Assembly (NCBI GenBank): GCA_009773765.1
Contig: WTWZ01000002.1
Span: 124,001-188,000, forward strand
DNA: 64,000 nucleotides
DNA from: Prolixibacteraceae bacterium
GTDB lineage: Bacteria > Bacteroidota > Bacteroidia > Bacteroidales > Prolixibacteraceae
Direction: 5' to 3'
Both the position numbers and the translations under genes were made by a program. This document shows positions 18,391-27,271 of the stretch, in pieces; positions within the stretch are counted from its first letter, which is position 1; each line of letters starts with the position of its first letter. Below the pieces are notes generated by a model. It made no database searches. It was not told the origin of the DNA and was given only the letters and a program-made list of their open reading frames with translations.

Positions 18391-18969
18391 AACTCATCCC
18401 AATTTCTGCCGGAAATTTCCATTGCGATGGCGGCGCCCTGTTTAGCGTTATACCTAAAAAACTGTGGGGTAAAGTTTATGCTGCCGATGAAAACAACTTT
18501 ACCAAATGCAAATTACTGGTGCAGCAAACCACAGTGGGAACATTCAAAAACCCCGAATGCCCGCGAAAAAGCTTCATATCATACCAACGTTTTGGATTTT
18601 CTTTTTAATACCGGCAAATTTAATCTTGTTGAAAATGAGGGAGAGCTTTTCCCAAATATCGAAGTCAGGTTTTTCGATGGCCACACCCCAGGGCAGATGA
18701 TCCCTTTTGTTCATTTCGAAAATAAAACGGTAGTTTACATGGCCGACCTGATTCCAACGGCTGCCAATATTCCGCTGTTGTGGCTGGCTTCGTATGATTT
18801 GTACCCGGTAAAAGCTCTGGAAGAAAAGGAAAAATTCCTTGAAGAAGCGGCAAAAAACAGTTACATCCTTTTTTTCGAACACGATTTTTACACCGAATGT
18901 GCCACAATTGTAAAAAACCCAAAAGGTTTTGCTGAAAATGAAAGGTTTTGCTGGAAAGAAAGGCGGTAA
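18387..18969 (+). pseudogene. MBL-fold metallo-hydrolase with internal deletion and frameshift
   Basis: The first 41 codons (MKLIPISAGNFHCDGGALFS...NNFTKC) and, in the +1 frame from about 18508, a C-terminal part (NYWCSKPQWEHSKTPNAREK, FFDGHTPGQMIPF, MADLIPTAANIPLL, FEHDFYTE) belong to one metallo-beta-lactamase-fold hydrolase family. Intact relatives have roughly 95 more residues between these parts, including the HxHxDH zinc motif, which is absent here. So about 290 nt appear to be deleted at 18507-18510, with loss of frame. An inactive remnant. The start overlaps the Bro-N/DinD gene by 4 nt. Confidence 0.88.
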
Positions 18970-19048
18970 TATTATGCGGAAATACAGTTTTTTAAGACGT
19001 AAGTATTTTCTATTTTTATGCCCTTAATTTTTACCACATTATAACCGG

Positions 19049-19540
19049 ATGAAAGTTGACATCAATTCTAAAATATTTTCCGACTTCAAATCATTTGAAA
19101 ACACCCTGAAAATCTGGAAAGAGAATAATGAAACCATTGTTTTTACCAACGGGTGTTTCGATATTGTCCACCACGGGCATGTTGACTCGCTGGTTAATTC
19201 GGCCGAAATGGGGACCAAACTGATTGTTGGGCTGAACTCCGATAAATCGGTAGAAATATTAAAAGGAAGAAACCGTCCCATTTTAACAGTCGAATCCCGT
19301 GCCATAGTACTGGCTGCTTTCTCATTTGTAGATGCAGTAATCATTTTTACTGAGGAAACCCCCGCTGAGTTGATTGCCCAAATTCTTCCCGATATTCTTG
19401 TAAAAGGGAATCAATACCAGATTCATGAAATTGCCGGCCACGAAACGGTGCTTGCCAGCGGAGGCAAAGTGTTGACACTCGATCTGGTGCCCGGTATTTC
19501 CACAAGCGATATTATAGAAAAAATAAAAACCCTCGGCTAA
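19049..19540 (+). CDS. rfaE2: RfaE2-like nucleotidyltransferase (heptose-1-P adenylyltransferase)
   Basis: A 163-aa cytidylyltransferase-fold protein with TNGCFDIVHHGHVDSL (HxGH nucleotide-binding motif) and GRNRPILTVESRAIV. The family joins AMP to D-glycero-beta-D-manno-heptose 1-phosphate in ADP-heptose synthesis for LPS core; the enzyme here is the stand-alone second domain of HldE. No partner kinase gene lies in the window, so other nucleotidyltransfer substrates are possible. Its stop overlaps the radA start (19540), a tight pair. Confidence 0.85.
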   Translation: MKVDINSKIFSDFKSFENTLKIWKENNETIVFTNGCFDIVHHGHVDSLVNSAEMGTKLIVGLNSDKSVEILKGRNRPILTVESRAIVLAAFSFVDAVIIFTEETPAELIAQILPDILVKGNQYQIHEIAGHETVLASGGKVLTLDLVPGISTSDIIEKIKTLG

Positions 19541-20910
19541 TGGCCCAATCCAAAAGTATTTACACCTGTCAGAACTGCGGCGCCCAATCGGCAAAGTGGA
19601 TTGGTAAATGCCCGGCCTGCAACGAATGGAACAGTTACGTTGAAGAGGTAATCAGCAAAAAACAAACTTCCGGGAAACTGGCAGTCCAGATTTCGGAAAA
19701 CCAGCCATTAACGCTCGATAAAATCGAAACCGTTCAGAACAAACGTATTTCGGTTAAAATAGAAGAATTTAACCGTGTTTTGGGGGGCGGAATTGTGCCT
19801 GGTTCACTCATTCTGCTTGGTGGAGATCCGGGAATTGGCAAATCGACACTGGCGCTGCAAATAGCGCTGCTTTTAAATGAACGGAAAATTTTATATACCT
19901 CGGGCGAAGAAAGCCTTCAGCAAATTAAACTCCGTGCCGAACGGTTGCAAACCCAAAACAACAACTGCCTGTTTTTAAGTGAAACTTCGCTCGAATTTTT
20001 AATTGCGCACACCGAAGAAATTCAGCCCGACTTGTTAATAATCGACTCCATTCAAACCATTTCCACCGAAACCATCGAATCGTCGCCGGGGTCGGTTTCG
20101 CAGGTTCGCGAATGTACTTCGGCCATTTTGAAATATGCAAAAAAAACCGGGGTTGCCGTAATTTTAATTGGGCACATTACCAAAGAGGGCAGCCTTGCCG
20201 GCCCCAAAGTGCTGGAACACATGGTTGACGTGGTTTTGCAGTTCGAAGGCGACACCAATTATATGTACCGCATTTTGCGCTCAAACAAAAACCGGTTTGG
20301 CTCGACCCACGAATTGGGCATTTTCGAAATGGGCAGCAACGGGTTGCGCGAAATTCTGAACCCTTCGGAGCAACTCATTTCGAAGGTGAGCGACCACGTA
20401 AGCGGTACTGCCATTGCAACTACCATTGAGGGGGTACGGCCTTTCTTAATTGAAATTCAGGCGCTCGTAAGCAGCGCAGCTTACGGTACGCCGCAGCGTT
20501 CTTCCACCGGTTTCGATTTGCGAAGACTGAATATGTTACTGGCAGTTCTCGAAAAACGTGCAGGTTTCAAACTCATCCAGAAAGATGTTTTCCTGAATAT
20601 TGCAGGCGGATTAAGAATCAGCGACCCGGCCACCGATTTGGCTGTAATTTGTTCAATCCTTTCATCGAACCTCGATGTTGCAATCAACCATAAATACTGT
20701 TTTGCCGGCGAAGTGGGGCTAACCGGCGAGATACGTGCCGTAAACCGTGTGGAACAGAGGATTGCAGAGGCCGAAAAACTGGGTTTCCACCGTATTTATA
20801 TTCCAGCGCACAACAAAAGTTTCGATAAATCAAAATTCAAAATCGAAATTGTAAAAGCCAGCCGGGTAGAGGAGGTTTTTAGAAATATTTTTGGGCAAAA
20901 TAACCGTTAA
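19540..20910 (+). CDS. radA: DNA repair protein RadA
   Basis: A 456-aa RecA-like ATPase for branch migration of recombination intermediates. The N-terminal zinc finger has CQNCGAQSAKWIGKCPAC; Walker A is GGDPGIGKST; the RadA-specific KNRFG motif follows. The C-terminus is the Lon-like domain (AAYGTPQRSSTGFD, CFAGEVGLTGEIRAV). Full length with no anomaly. Translationally coupled to the RfaE2-like gene. Confidence 0.97.
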   Translation: MAQSKSIYTCQNCGAQSAKWIGKCPACNEWNSYVEEVISKKQTSGKLAVQISENQPLTLDKIETVQNKRISVKIEEFNRVLGGGIVPGSLILLGGDPGIGKSTLALQIALLLNERKILYTSGEESLQQIKLRAERLQTQNNNCLFLSETSLEFLIAHTEEIQPDLLIIDSIQTISTETIESSPGSVSQVRECTSAILKYAKKTGVAVILIGHITKEGSLAGPKVLEHMVDVVLQFEGDTNYMYRILRSNKNRFGSTHELGIFEMGSNGLREILNPSEQLISKVSDHVSGTAIATTIEGVRPFLIEIQALVSSAAYGTPQRSSTGFDLRRLNMLLAVLEKRAGFKLIQKDVFLNIAGGLRISDPATDLAVICSILSSNLDVAINHKYCFAGEVGLTGEIRAVNRVEQRIAEAEKLGFHRIYIPAHNKSFDKSKFKIEIVKASRVEEVFRNIFGQNNR

Positions 20911-20987
20911 AGTGAAATCATATTTTTTAACACACATATTTTGATTTACGGGACAACAATTTATAATTTGGCACACTCAATTTCAAG

Positions 20988-21371
20988 ATGAAAAAAGCGC
21001 TGTTTATAATGGCAATTTTGGGGTTTACGTTTATTTCGTGCGATAAGGAGGTAATTCCAAAGCCCCGCCCGTTAATCAGGGAAAAACAGATGGTTAATAT
21101 GCTGGTTGATATTCATCTGGCTGAAGCTATGTTTAATCACCTGCGTTACGACACCCTTTTCAGAAACAGTTCATCGGTGAATTTTTATTATTCGGTATTG
21201 CAGAAGTATGAGGTTGCAGATTCTGTTTTCGAAAAGTCGTTTGTTTATTATGCCAGCAACCCGCGAAATTTTGAAAAAATGTACCGCGAGGTGATGAATA
21301 AACTGAGTGAAACCGAGCAGGGATTTTCGGGCAGAAAACAAGATATACTCGAATTTCAAACTCCTGAATAA
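20988..21371 (+). CDS. DUF4296 lipoprotein
   Basis: A 127-aa protein with a signal peptide ending in a lipobox-like FISC (Cys19), then a helical domain with REKQMVNMLVDIHLAEAMF typical of DUF4296. Members are Bacteroidota lipoproteins of unknown function. It is followed after 6 nt by an amidohydrolase gene, so they probably form an operon. Confidence 0.85.
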   Translation: MKKALFIMAILGFTFISCDKEVIPKPRPLIREKQMVNMLVDIHLAEAMFNHLRYDTLFRNSSSVNFYYSVLQKYEVADSVFEKSFVYYASNPRNFEKMYREVMNKLSETEQGFSGRKQDILEFQTPE

Positions 21372-21377
21372 CAAGCC

Positions 21378-22571
21378 GTGAGAAAAATTGCGGCTACATA
21401 CATTTTCCCTGGAGGCCAGCCACCCATTAAAAACGGAATTTTAACCTGCTCGCCCAACGGAACAATTATCGAAATCAGCGGAAACAACGAAAAAATAGGA
21501 GAACAGGCGGGGCTTGAATATTACAGCGGAATTTTGGTCCCGGGTTTTGTGAATGCACATTGTCATCTTGAACTTTCGCACCTGAAAGGAAAAATTGAAG
21601 AAAAAACCGGGATTGGCGGTTTTATTGGTAAAATCAACCAGTTGCGCAATCAGGAAACCGAAAACATTGAAAAAACCATTCAGGCTGCCGACCGAATAAT
21701 GTGGGCTGCCGGAACTGTTGCAGTTGGGGACATTTCAAACTCAACGCTCACCATCGAAACAAAAAGGAACAGTAAAATATTTTATCACACTTTTATCGAG
21801 TCGTTTGGCTTTCATCCTTCGCGGGCCGATCGCGCTTTCGACATTGCACAGTTTGTGCAGTTTCAGTTTAAAGAAAAAGGATTGGCAAATTGCATCGTTC
21901 CTCATTCTCCCTACTCAGTTTCGAAAACGCTATTCGAAAAAATAAAAGAAAACGCAATCATCGAAAAAAGTATTTTAACCATTCATAATCAGGAGAGTGA
22001 AAGTGAAAGTGAGTTTTTTGCGCACGGAACAGGAACAATTCTAAATCACCTGCAGAATAATTTAGGAATCGATATTTCGCATTGGGAACCAACCGGAAAA
22101 AGTTCTTTGGTTTCGGTACTAGAATATTTACCTGCTGAAAACCAATTGTTGCTGGTACACAATACTTTTACAAAGCAGGAAGATTTGGATGAGATCAGAA
22201 AAATGCGCTCACCCGAAAATACATTTTTTGTGCTTTGCCCAAATTCAAATATTTATATCGAAAACCAACTTCCGCCTGTTTCGCTGTTCCGGGAAGAAAG
22301 CCTGAATATCTGCCTGGGAACAGATAGTCAGGCTTCAAACCACGAGCTCTCTGTTTTGTCCGAAATGATTACACTTCAACTTCAGTTTCCGGAAATCAAA
22401 CTTGAAGAACTGTTGCGGTGGGCCTGTATAAACGGGGCAAAAGCATTAAAAAAAGAAGAAAGTTTTGGGAGTTTCGAGGTCGGGAAAAAGCCGGGCGTAA
22501 ACCTGATTTCGGGGATTGATTTTAAAACGATGAAACTCACGGAAAAAAGCCGTATAAAAAGACTAATCTGA
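21378..22571 (+). CDS. Amidohydrolase family protein (TrzA/aminofutalosine deaminase-like)
   Basis: A 397-aa TIM-barrel amidohydrolase starting at GTG 21378. Metal ligands are seen in NAHCHLELSHLKG (HxH near 64-66), a later His in FIESFGFHPS / VPHSPYS, and LGTDSQASNHELSVLSEM (catalytic Asp). The family includes deaminases of purine-type compounds; aminodeoxyfutalosine deaminase of menaquinone synthesis is a plausible identity, but no mqn genes adjoin to confirm it. Six nt after the DUF4296 gene. Confidence 0.78.
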   Translation: MRKIAATYIFPGGQPPIKNGILTCSPNGTIIEISGNNEKIGEQAGLEYYSGILVPGFVNAHCHLELSHLKGKIEEKTGIGGFIGKINQLRNQETENIEKTIQAADRIMWAAGTVAVGDISNSTLTIETKRNSKIFYHTFIESFGFHPSRADRAFDIAQFVQFQFKEKGLANCIVPHSPYSVSKTLFEKIKENAIIEKSILTIHNQESESESEFFAHGTGTILNHLQNNLGIDISHWEPTGKSSLVSVLEYLPAENQLLLVHNTFTKQEDLDEIRKMRSPENTFFVLCPNSNIYIENQLPPVSLFREESLNICLGTDSQASNHELSVLSEMITLQLQFPEIKLEELLRWACINGAKALKKEESFGSFEVGKKPGVNLISGIDFKTMKLTEKSRIKRLI

Positions 22572-22658
22572 TGTGTCCTTATGTGCCTATGTAGTCTGTC
22601 TTTTTTGAACCCAATAGGCATATAGAACACAAAAGAAAAAAAACACATAGAATAAATA

Positions 22659-23438
22659 ATGCCAACATTTCTGTTCGATAAAATAATTTTTGGGCCGGTA
22701 AAAAGCCGGCGGCTGGGTGTTTCATTGGGAATTAATTTGTTGCCAGCCAATATAAAAGTTTGCTCGTTCGATTGTATTTACTGCGAATGTGGCCGTAACC
22801 CGAAGAAAAATAAAGAGAAGGCTGTTTTACCAACACGAATGGAAGTCAGGCAGAAGCTGAAAGAAAAACTGGAGGAAATGGTTTCAAAAAAAATGTTGCC
22901 CGATGTAATTACTTTTGCCGGAAACGGAGAACCCACCCTGCACCCGGAGTTTGCCGGAATTATTGACGATACTATTGAACTCAGGGAACAATTGACACCA
23001 AAAGCACGGATTGCTGTTCTTTCAAATGCAACAATGATTCATAAAAAAGAGGTTTTTCAGGCATTACTGAAAGTGGAAGACAACATCCAGAAACTGGATT
23101 CGGAATTTGAAGAAACGGTGCAGTTACTCAACTGCCCGAATAAAAATTTCAGTCTTGCAAAAACCGTTGATCAATTGACTGAATTTCAGGGGAGGGTTAT
23201 CATTCAAACCCTTTTTGTGCGCGGAAGTTACAAAGGTCAAACCGTTGACAATACCACCGAAAAAGAAATTTCGGCATGGATTGAATTACTAAAAAAGATA
23301 AAACCATCACAGGTGATGATTTACACCATTGCACGGGATACGCCTGTAGACTCACTTCAAAAAGTATCTGCCAAAGATCTAAATTCAATTGCAATTCAGG
23401 TTGAAAATGCCGGTTTTGATGTTCAGGTTTCGGCCTGA
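22659..23438 (+). CDS. Radical SAM protein
   Basis: A 259-aa radical SAM enzyme. Cys35, Cys39 and Cys42 (VCSFDCIYCECGRN) form the CxxxCxxC cluster motif, and TFAGNGEPTLHPEF is the conserved glycine-rich SAM-binding strand. It resembles the short MoaA-like radical SAM proteins common in anaerobes; the substrate is not known. No C-terminal extra Fe-S motif is seen. Confidence 0.85.
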   Translation: MPTFLFDKIIFGPVKSRRLGVSLGINLLPANIKVCSFDCIYCECGRNPKKNKEKAVLPTRMEVRQKLKEKLEEMVSKKMLPDVITFAGNGEPTLHPEFAGIIDDTIELREQLTPKARIAVLSNATMIHKKEVFQALLKVEDNIQKLDSEFEETVQLLNCPNKNFSLAKTVDQLTEFQGRVIIQTLFVRGSYKGQTVDNTTEKEISAWIELLKKIKPSQVMIYTIARDTPVDSLQKVSAKDLNSIAIQVENAGFDVQVSA

Positions 23439-23476
23439 AAAATTGTGGAAAAAACGCAACGGGAAAAACGTAATTT

Positions 23477-23920
23477 TCACAATGTTGTCCGGTACCACTC
23501 CGAACTTTTACCTACGAAACGCATACCCATTACAAAACCCTTTAATTTGAGCAAATCGTTGCCTTCCAGCCAGGCATAACAGTCATAAGTTTTCCCCGAC
23601 TTTGGGTCGTAAATTGTACCATTTTCCCATTCTTTATCTTTTGCATCAAAAATAAAACTATCCAAAATTTGCAATCCAATCAATGAACGGCTATGCAGGT
23701 TAGCATCCGGATTTTTATCGTCAACCGGCGGTTTTCCGTTAATATATTTCTCGGGAATCATGTAAACAATTGTTCCAATGTACTTTCCGTTTTTTTTCTC
23801 AACTTTAATTTTTGTGGTTTTCTCGTCGTTCCACCAGATTCCAAGAATCTTGTCGGCTTCCTGTGCAATTCCGGCCAGCGAATAAATTCCCAGAAATAAA
23901 AGGATAATCAGTTTTTTCAT
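23477..23920 (-). CDS. DUF2147 exported protein
   Basis: Starting at ATG 23920 the 147-aa product has a signal peptide (MKKLIILLFLGIYSLAGIAQ). The mature part has ILGIWWNDEKTTKIKVEKKNG, GTIVYM and NGTIYDPKSGKTYDC, typical of DUF2147, a small lipocalin-like beta-barrel family. An upstream in-frame ATG at 23959 would put 13 residues ahead of the signal peptide and is less likely. Function unknown; periplasmic. Confidence 0.88.
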   Translation of the reverse strand: MKKLIILLFLGIYSLAGIAQEADKILGIWWNDEKTTKIKVEKKNGKYIGTIVYMIPEKYINGKPPVDDKNPDANLHSRSLIGLQILDSFIFDAKDKEWENGTIYDPKSGKTYDCYAWLEGNDLLKLKGFVMGMRFVGKSSEWYRTTL

Positions 23921-24019
23921 TTTTTCAGGTTTAAATTTTTTGCGGAATAAATATATCAATTATTGAATTTGATTCTGTAAATTTCAACTTCTTTTTTCAA
24001 CTACCAAAAAATGTGAATT

Positions 24020-26407
24020 ATGAAAGTATTTAAACGAATTTTAGCAGGCGTTTTAATTTTTATTGTCCTGGTTTTACTGGCTGGGCACTTTTTACTTACC
24101 AATATTGAAAAAGTCGCAATTCCTGATTATAACAAAAGTGTTCAGATTTCAGGTTTAACAGGAGAAGTAACCATATTGCGCGATACGTTTGGAATACCTC
24201 ATATTTATGCTGAAAATGAAAAGGATTTGTACCGGGCCGTTGGTTTTGCCATGGCGCAGGACCGGCTCTGGCAAATGGATTTGTTGCGGCGGGTTACACA
24301 AGGCCGCCTTTCCGAAATTCTGGGGAATAAAATGGCCGAAACCGATTTACTGATGCGGGCGCTCCGCATCCAGGAGAAATCGGAAAAAATACTGGTTGGT
24401 GCATCTCCCGAAATCGTTGAGGCGTTGGTATCTTTTACTGAAGGGGTAAACGAATACATCCGTTTTAACCCGCTGCCCCCCGAATTCAAGATTTTAAGCT
24501 ATCATCCAGAGTTTTGGCAACCCGTTCATTCTGTGAACCTTATTGGTTACATGTCGTGGGATTTAACTTCGGGCTGGGGCATTGAATTTTTGTTAAACCA
24601 GTTAAAACCGGTGGTACTGGAAGAGCAGATTCTGAAATTAATCCCTGCGATGGATAATCATAAAACAGCCATTTACCCCGATTTTTATTCGCCCAAAATA
24701 AAAATTGGCGAAACCATTTTATCGGCCAGCGCCAATCTCGAAAACCTGGGGGCACAGATTTTTTATGGAAGCAACAACTGGGCGGTATCAGGCAAGAAAA
24801 GCAAAACAGGCCATCCATTGCTGGCCAACGATATGCACCTCGGACTAATGTCGCCGGGAATCTGGTACCAGATTCATCAAAATGTTGAAGGCAAACTCAA
24901 TGTAACCGGACTGGCAGTGCCGGGCCAACCTTTTGTAATTGCCGGCCACAATGATTCAATTGCCTGGGGAATGACCAATGTGATGGTTGACGACATCGAT
25001 TTTTATGCAGAAAAACTGAATAAAGATTCAACACAGTATTTACTCGATGGCGAATGGAAAGATTTACTGATAAAATCCGAAATCATTAAAACCAAAGAAG
25101 GAGAAGAGATTGAAAAAACATTGAAGTTTACCCATCGCGGGCCAGTTATAAACGAATTCAGAAAGGGCGCTGAAACTCCTGTTTCCATCCGTTGGCTGGG
25201 TAACGAAATGAGCAACGAAATACGCTCGGTATTTTTGCTAAACCGGGCTAAAAACTGGGCCGATTTCAGGGATGCGGTAAAAACTTTTACTTCGGTGAGC
25301 CAGAATATTGTTTATGCCGATGTAGCCGGGAATATTGGCCTGCAGTGCAGCGCCGGCATTCCTGTCCGCGCCGGTAGTGGTATTCAGATTTTCCCCGGCG
25401 ACAGCGGTAAATATGACTGGACTGGTTTGGTTCCGTTCGAAGAACTGCCTTTTGAGTTTAATCCTGAACGCGGCTACGTTTCGTCGGCAAACAACAAAAC
25501 CGCACCCAACGATTATCCTTATTACATCAGTCACTGGTTTGCCACTACCGACCGGATTGACCGGATTCGTGAAATGCTGGAAGAAAAACCGTTGCTGGGC
25601 GCAGAAGATTTTGAGGCCATGCAACGTGATGTAAAATCGAAAAAAGCAGAACAAATGACCCCGGTTTTTGTGGAAGCGCTAAAAAAGGAAACCGGCTTAA
25701 ATGAGGTTGAAAAAGAAGCATTAAAAAAACTGGAAGAATGGAATTATGAATTGACAAAAGAAAGTGCGGCAGCTTCGGTTTTTGAAATACTTTATCGGAA
25801 AGTTTGCGAAAACCTGGTTAAAGACGACCTGACGCCCGAACTTTTTACAGCATTAAAAGGGCAGAGGGTTTTGCTTGAAAACCTGATAACGAATGTTTTG
25901 ACTGATAAATCGTCGGGTTGGGTTGATGATAAAAGCACAACGGAAACCGAGACATTCGAAGATATTGTAACCCGCTCGTTTAAGGAAACGGTTGCTGATT
26001 TAACAGTAGAAATCGGTGTAAACCCGGAAGACTGGAAATGGGGTAAAATTCATACTTTTACTTTAGGCCACCCGCTTGGAGTTGTTGATATTCTCGATAA
26101 GGTATTCAATCTGAACAAGGGGCCGTTTGAAGCTCCCGGGAGTTATCATACCGTAATGCCATACTCGTATTCGTACAGCAATTTGTACAAGGTGAACCAC
26201 GGGGCATCGCACCGCCATATTTTTGATGTGAATAACTGGGATGCTTCTAAAACCATAATCCCAACAGGCACAAGCGGAATCCCGGCCAGCGGGTTTTACC
26301 TTAACCAAACCGGAATGTACTTGAACAACCAATACCATGCCGACCCGTTCAGCAAAGCAGAGGTTGAAAAATTGGCAAAATTCAGGATGAAACTTTTACC
26401 CTATTAA
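24020..26407 (+). CDS. Penicillin acylase family amidase
   Basis: A 795-aa Ntn-hydrolase proenzyme with an N-terminal membrane anchor or signal (MKVFKRILAGVLIFIVLVLL). DTFGIPHIYAENEKDLYRAVGF is the A-chain start; Ser251 in GSNNWAVSGKKS would become the N-terminal nucleophile of the B-chain after self-cleavage. The family includes penicillin G acylases and acyl-homoserine-lactone acylases; the natural substrate is not predictable from sequence. Monocistronic, convergent with the nagB gene 11 nt downstream. Confidence 0.92.
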   Translation: MKVFKRILAGVLIFIVLVLLAGHFLLTNIEKVAIPDYNKSVQISGLTGEVTILRDTFGIPHIYAENEKDLYRAVGFAMAQDRLWQMDLLRRVTQGRLSEILGNKMAETDLLMRALRIQEKSEKILVGASPEIVEALVSFTEGVNEYIRFNPLPPEFKILSYHPEFWQPVHSVNLIGYMSWDLTSGWGIEFLLNQLKPVVLEEQILKLIPAMDNHKTAIYPDFYSPKIKIGETILSASANLENLGAQIFYGSNNWAVSGKKSKTGHPLLANDMHLGLMSPGIWYQIHQNVEGKLNVTGLAVPGQPFVIAGHNDSIAWGMTNVMVDDIDFYAEKLNKDSTQYLLDGEWKDLLIKSEIIKTKEGEEIEKTLKFTHRGPVINEFRKGAETPVSIRWLGNEMSNEIRSVFLLNRAKNWADFRDAVKTFTSVSQNIVYADVAGNIGLQCSAGIPVRAGSGIQIFPGDSGKYDWTGLVPFEELPFEFNPERGYVSSANNKTAPNDYPYYISHWFATTDRIDRIREMLEEKPLLGAEDFEAMQRDVKSKKAEQMTPVFVEALKKETGLNEVEKEALKKLEEWNYELTKESAAASVFEILYRKVCENLVKDDLTPELFTALKGQRVLLENLITNVLTDKSSGWVDDKSTTETETFEDIVTRSFKETVADLTVEIGVNPEDWKWGKIHTFTLGHPLGVVDILDKVFNLNKGPFEAPGSYHTVMPYSYSYSNLYKVNHGASHRHIFDVNNWDASKTIIPTGTSGIPASGFYLNQTGMYLNNQYHADPFSKAEVEKLAKFRMKLLPY

Positions 26408-26418
26408 AAAACTAATAT

Positions 26419-27198
26419 TTACTGCGTATCAGTGAAATATTTTACTGTTCCAACTTTCAGTTCCATGGTTGCATCTTCATCGCAAACAATAATTCCGTTG
26501 GGGTGGTTTTGCAATGCCGAAAGCGTCCACATGTGGTTAATGCCTTCTTCAACCACCTTTTGAAGAGCCCGGGCTTTTTTATAACCATTTACAATTATAA
26601 CAACTTCCCTTGCATTAAGCACGGTTTGCACACCTACTGTAAGCGCTTGTTTGGGCACTTTGCTAAGGTCGTTCCCGAAAAACCTTGAGTTGGCAACAAT
26701 GGTGTCATAATTCAGGTTTATCATGCGTGTGCGTGAATTCAACGATGAACCCGGCACATTAAAAGCCAGGTGGCCATCGGCGCCCATTCCGCCGAGGAAA
26801 AGTTCAATTCCGCCAAACGACTTTATTTTACTCTCAAATTCTTCACATTCTTTATTCGGATAGAGTGAATTACCATCCAAAATGTGAATATTATTTTTAT
26901 TGATATCGATATGGTTAAAGAAATTTGTGTTCATGAAACTGTGGTAGCTTTCGGGGTGTTCTTCAGGCAATCCCACGTATTCGTCCATATTAAATGTAAC
27001 TACGTTTTTAAACGATACTTTTCCCACCCGGTTCAGCTCAACCAGTTTTTTATAAGTTCCTAACGGCGACGAACCGGTTGGTAACCCCAGTACAAAAGGC
27101 CTCTTTTCAGTTGGGTTAAATTCATTGATTCTTTTAACAATGTATTCTGTGGTCCAGGTACTGATTTGTTCGTAAGTTTTTTGAATAATAAGTTTCAT
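26419..27198 (-). CDS. nagB: Glucosamine-6-phosphate deaminase
   Basis: A 259-aa enzyme converting glucosamine-6-phosphate to fructose-6-phosphate and ammonia. Catalytic Asp72 ([10 protein letters not shown]), Asp141 and His143 (GADGHLAFN) align with the E. coli enzyme's numbered residues. [13 protein letters not shown] is the phosphate loop. It is the last gene of a ROK - NagB-LmbE - nagB operon, 73 nt after the fusion gene. Confidence 0.95.
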   Translation of the reverse strand: MKLIIQKTYEQISTWTTEYIVKRINEFNPTEKRPFVLGLPTGSSPLGTYKKLVELNRVGKVSFKNVVTFNMDEYVGLPEEHPESYHSFMNTNFFNHIDINKNNIHILDGNSLYPNKECEEFESKIKSFGGIELFLGGMGADGHLAFNVPGSSLNSRTRMINLNYDTIVANSRFFGNDLSKVPKQALTVGVQTVLNAREVVIIVNGYKKARALQKVVEEGINHMWTLSALQNHPNGIIVCDEDATMELKVGTVKYFTDTQ

Positions 27199-27271
27199 TT
27201 TTTCTTTCTTTTAGTTTTGAAATTGCTTAGTCGCATTTATTAAATAAACATGCAATATTGAATTCATACAT

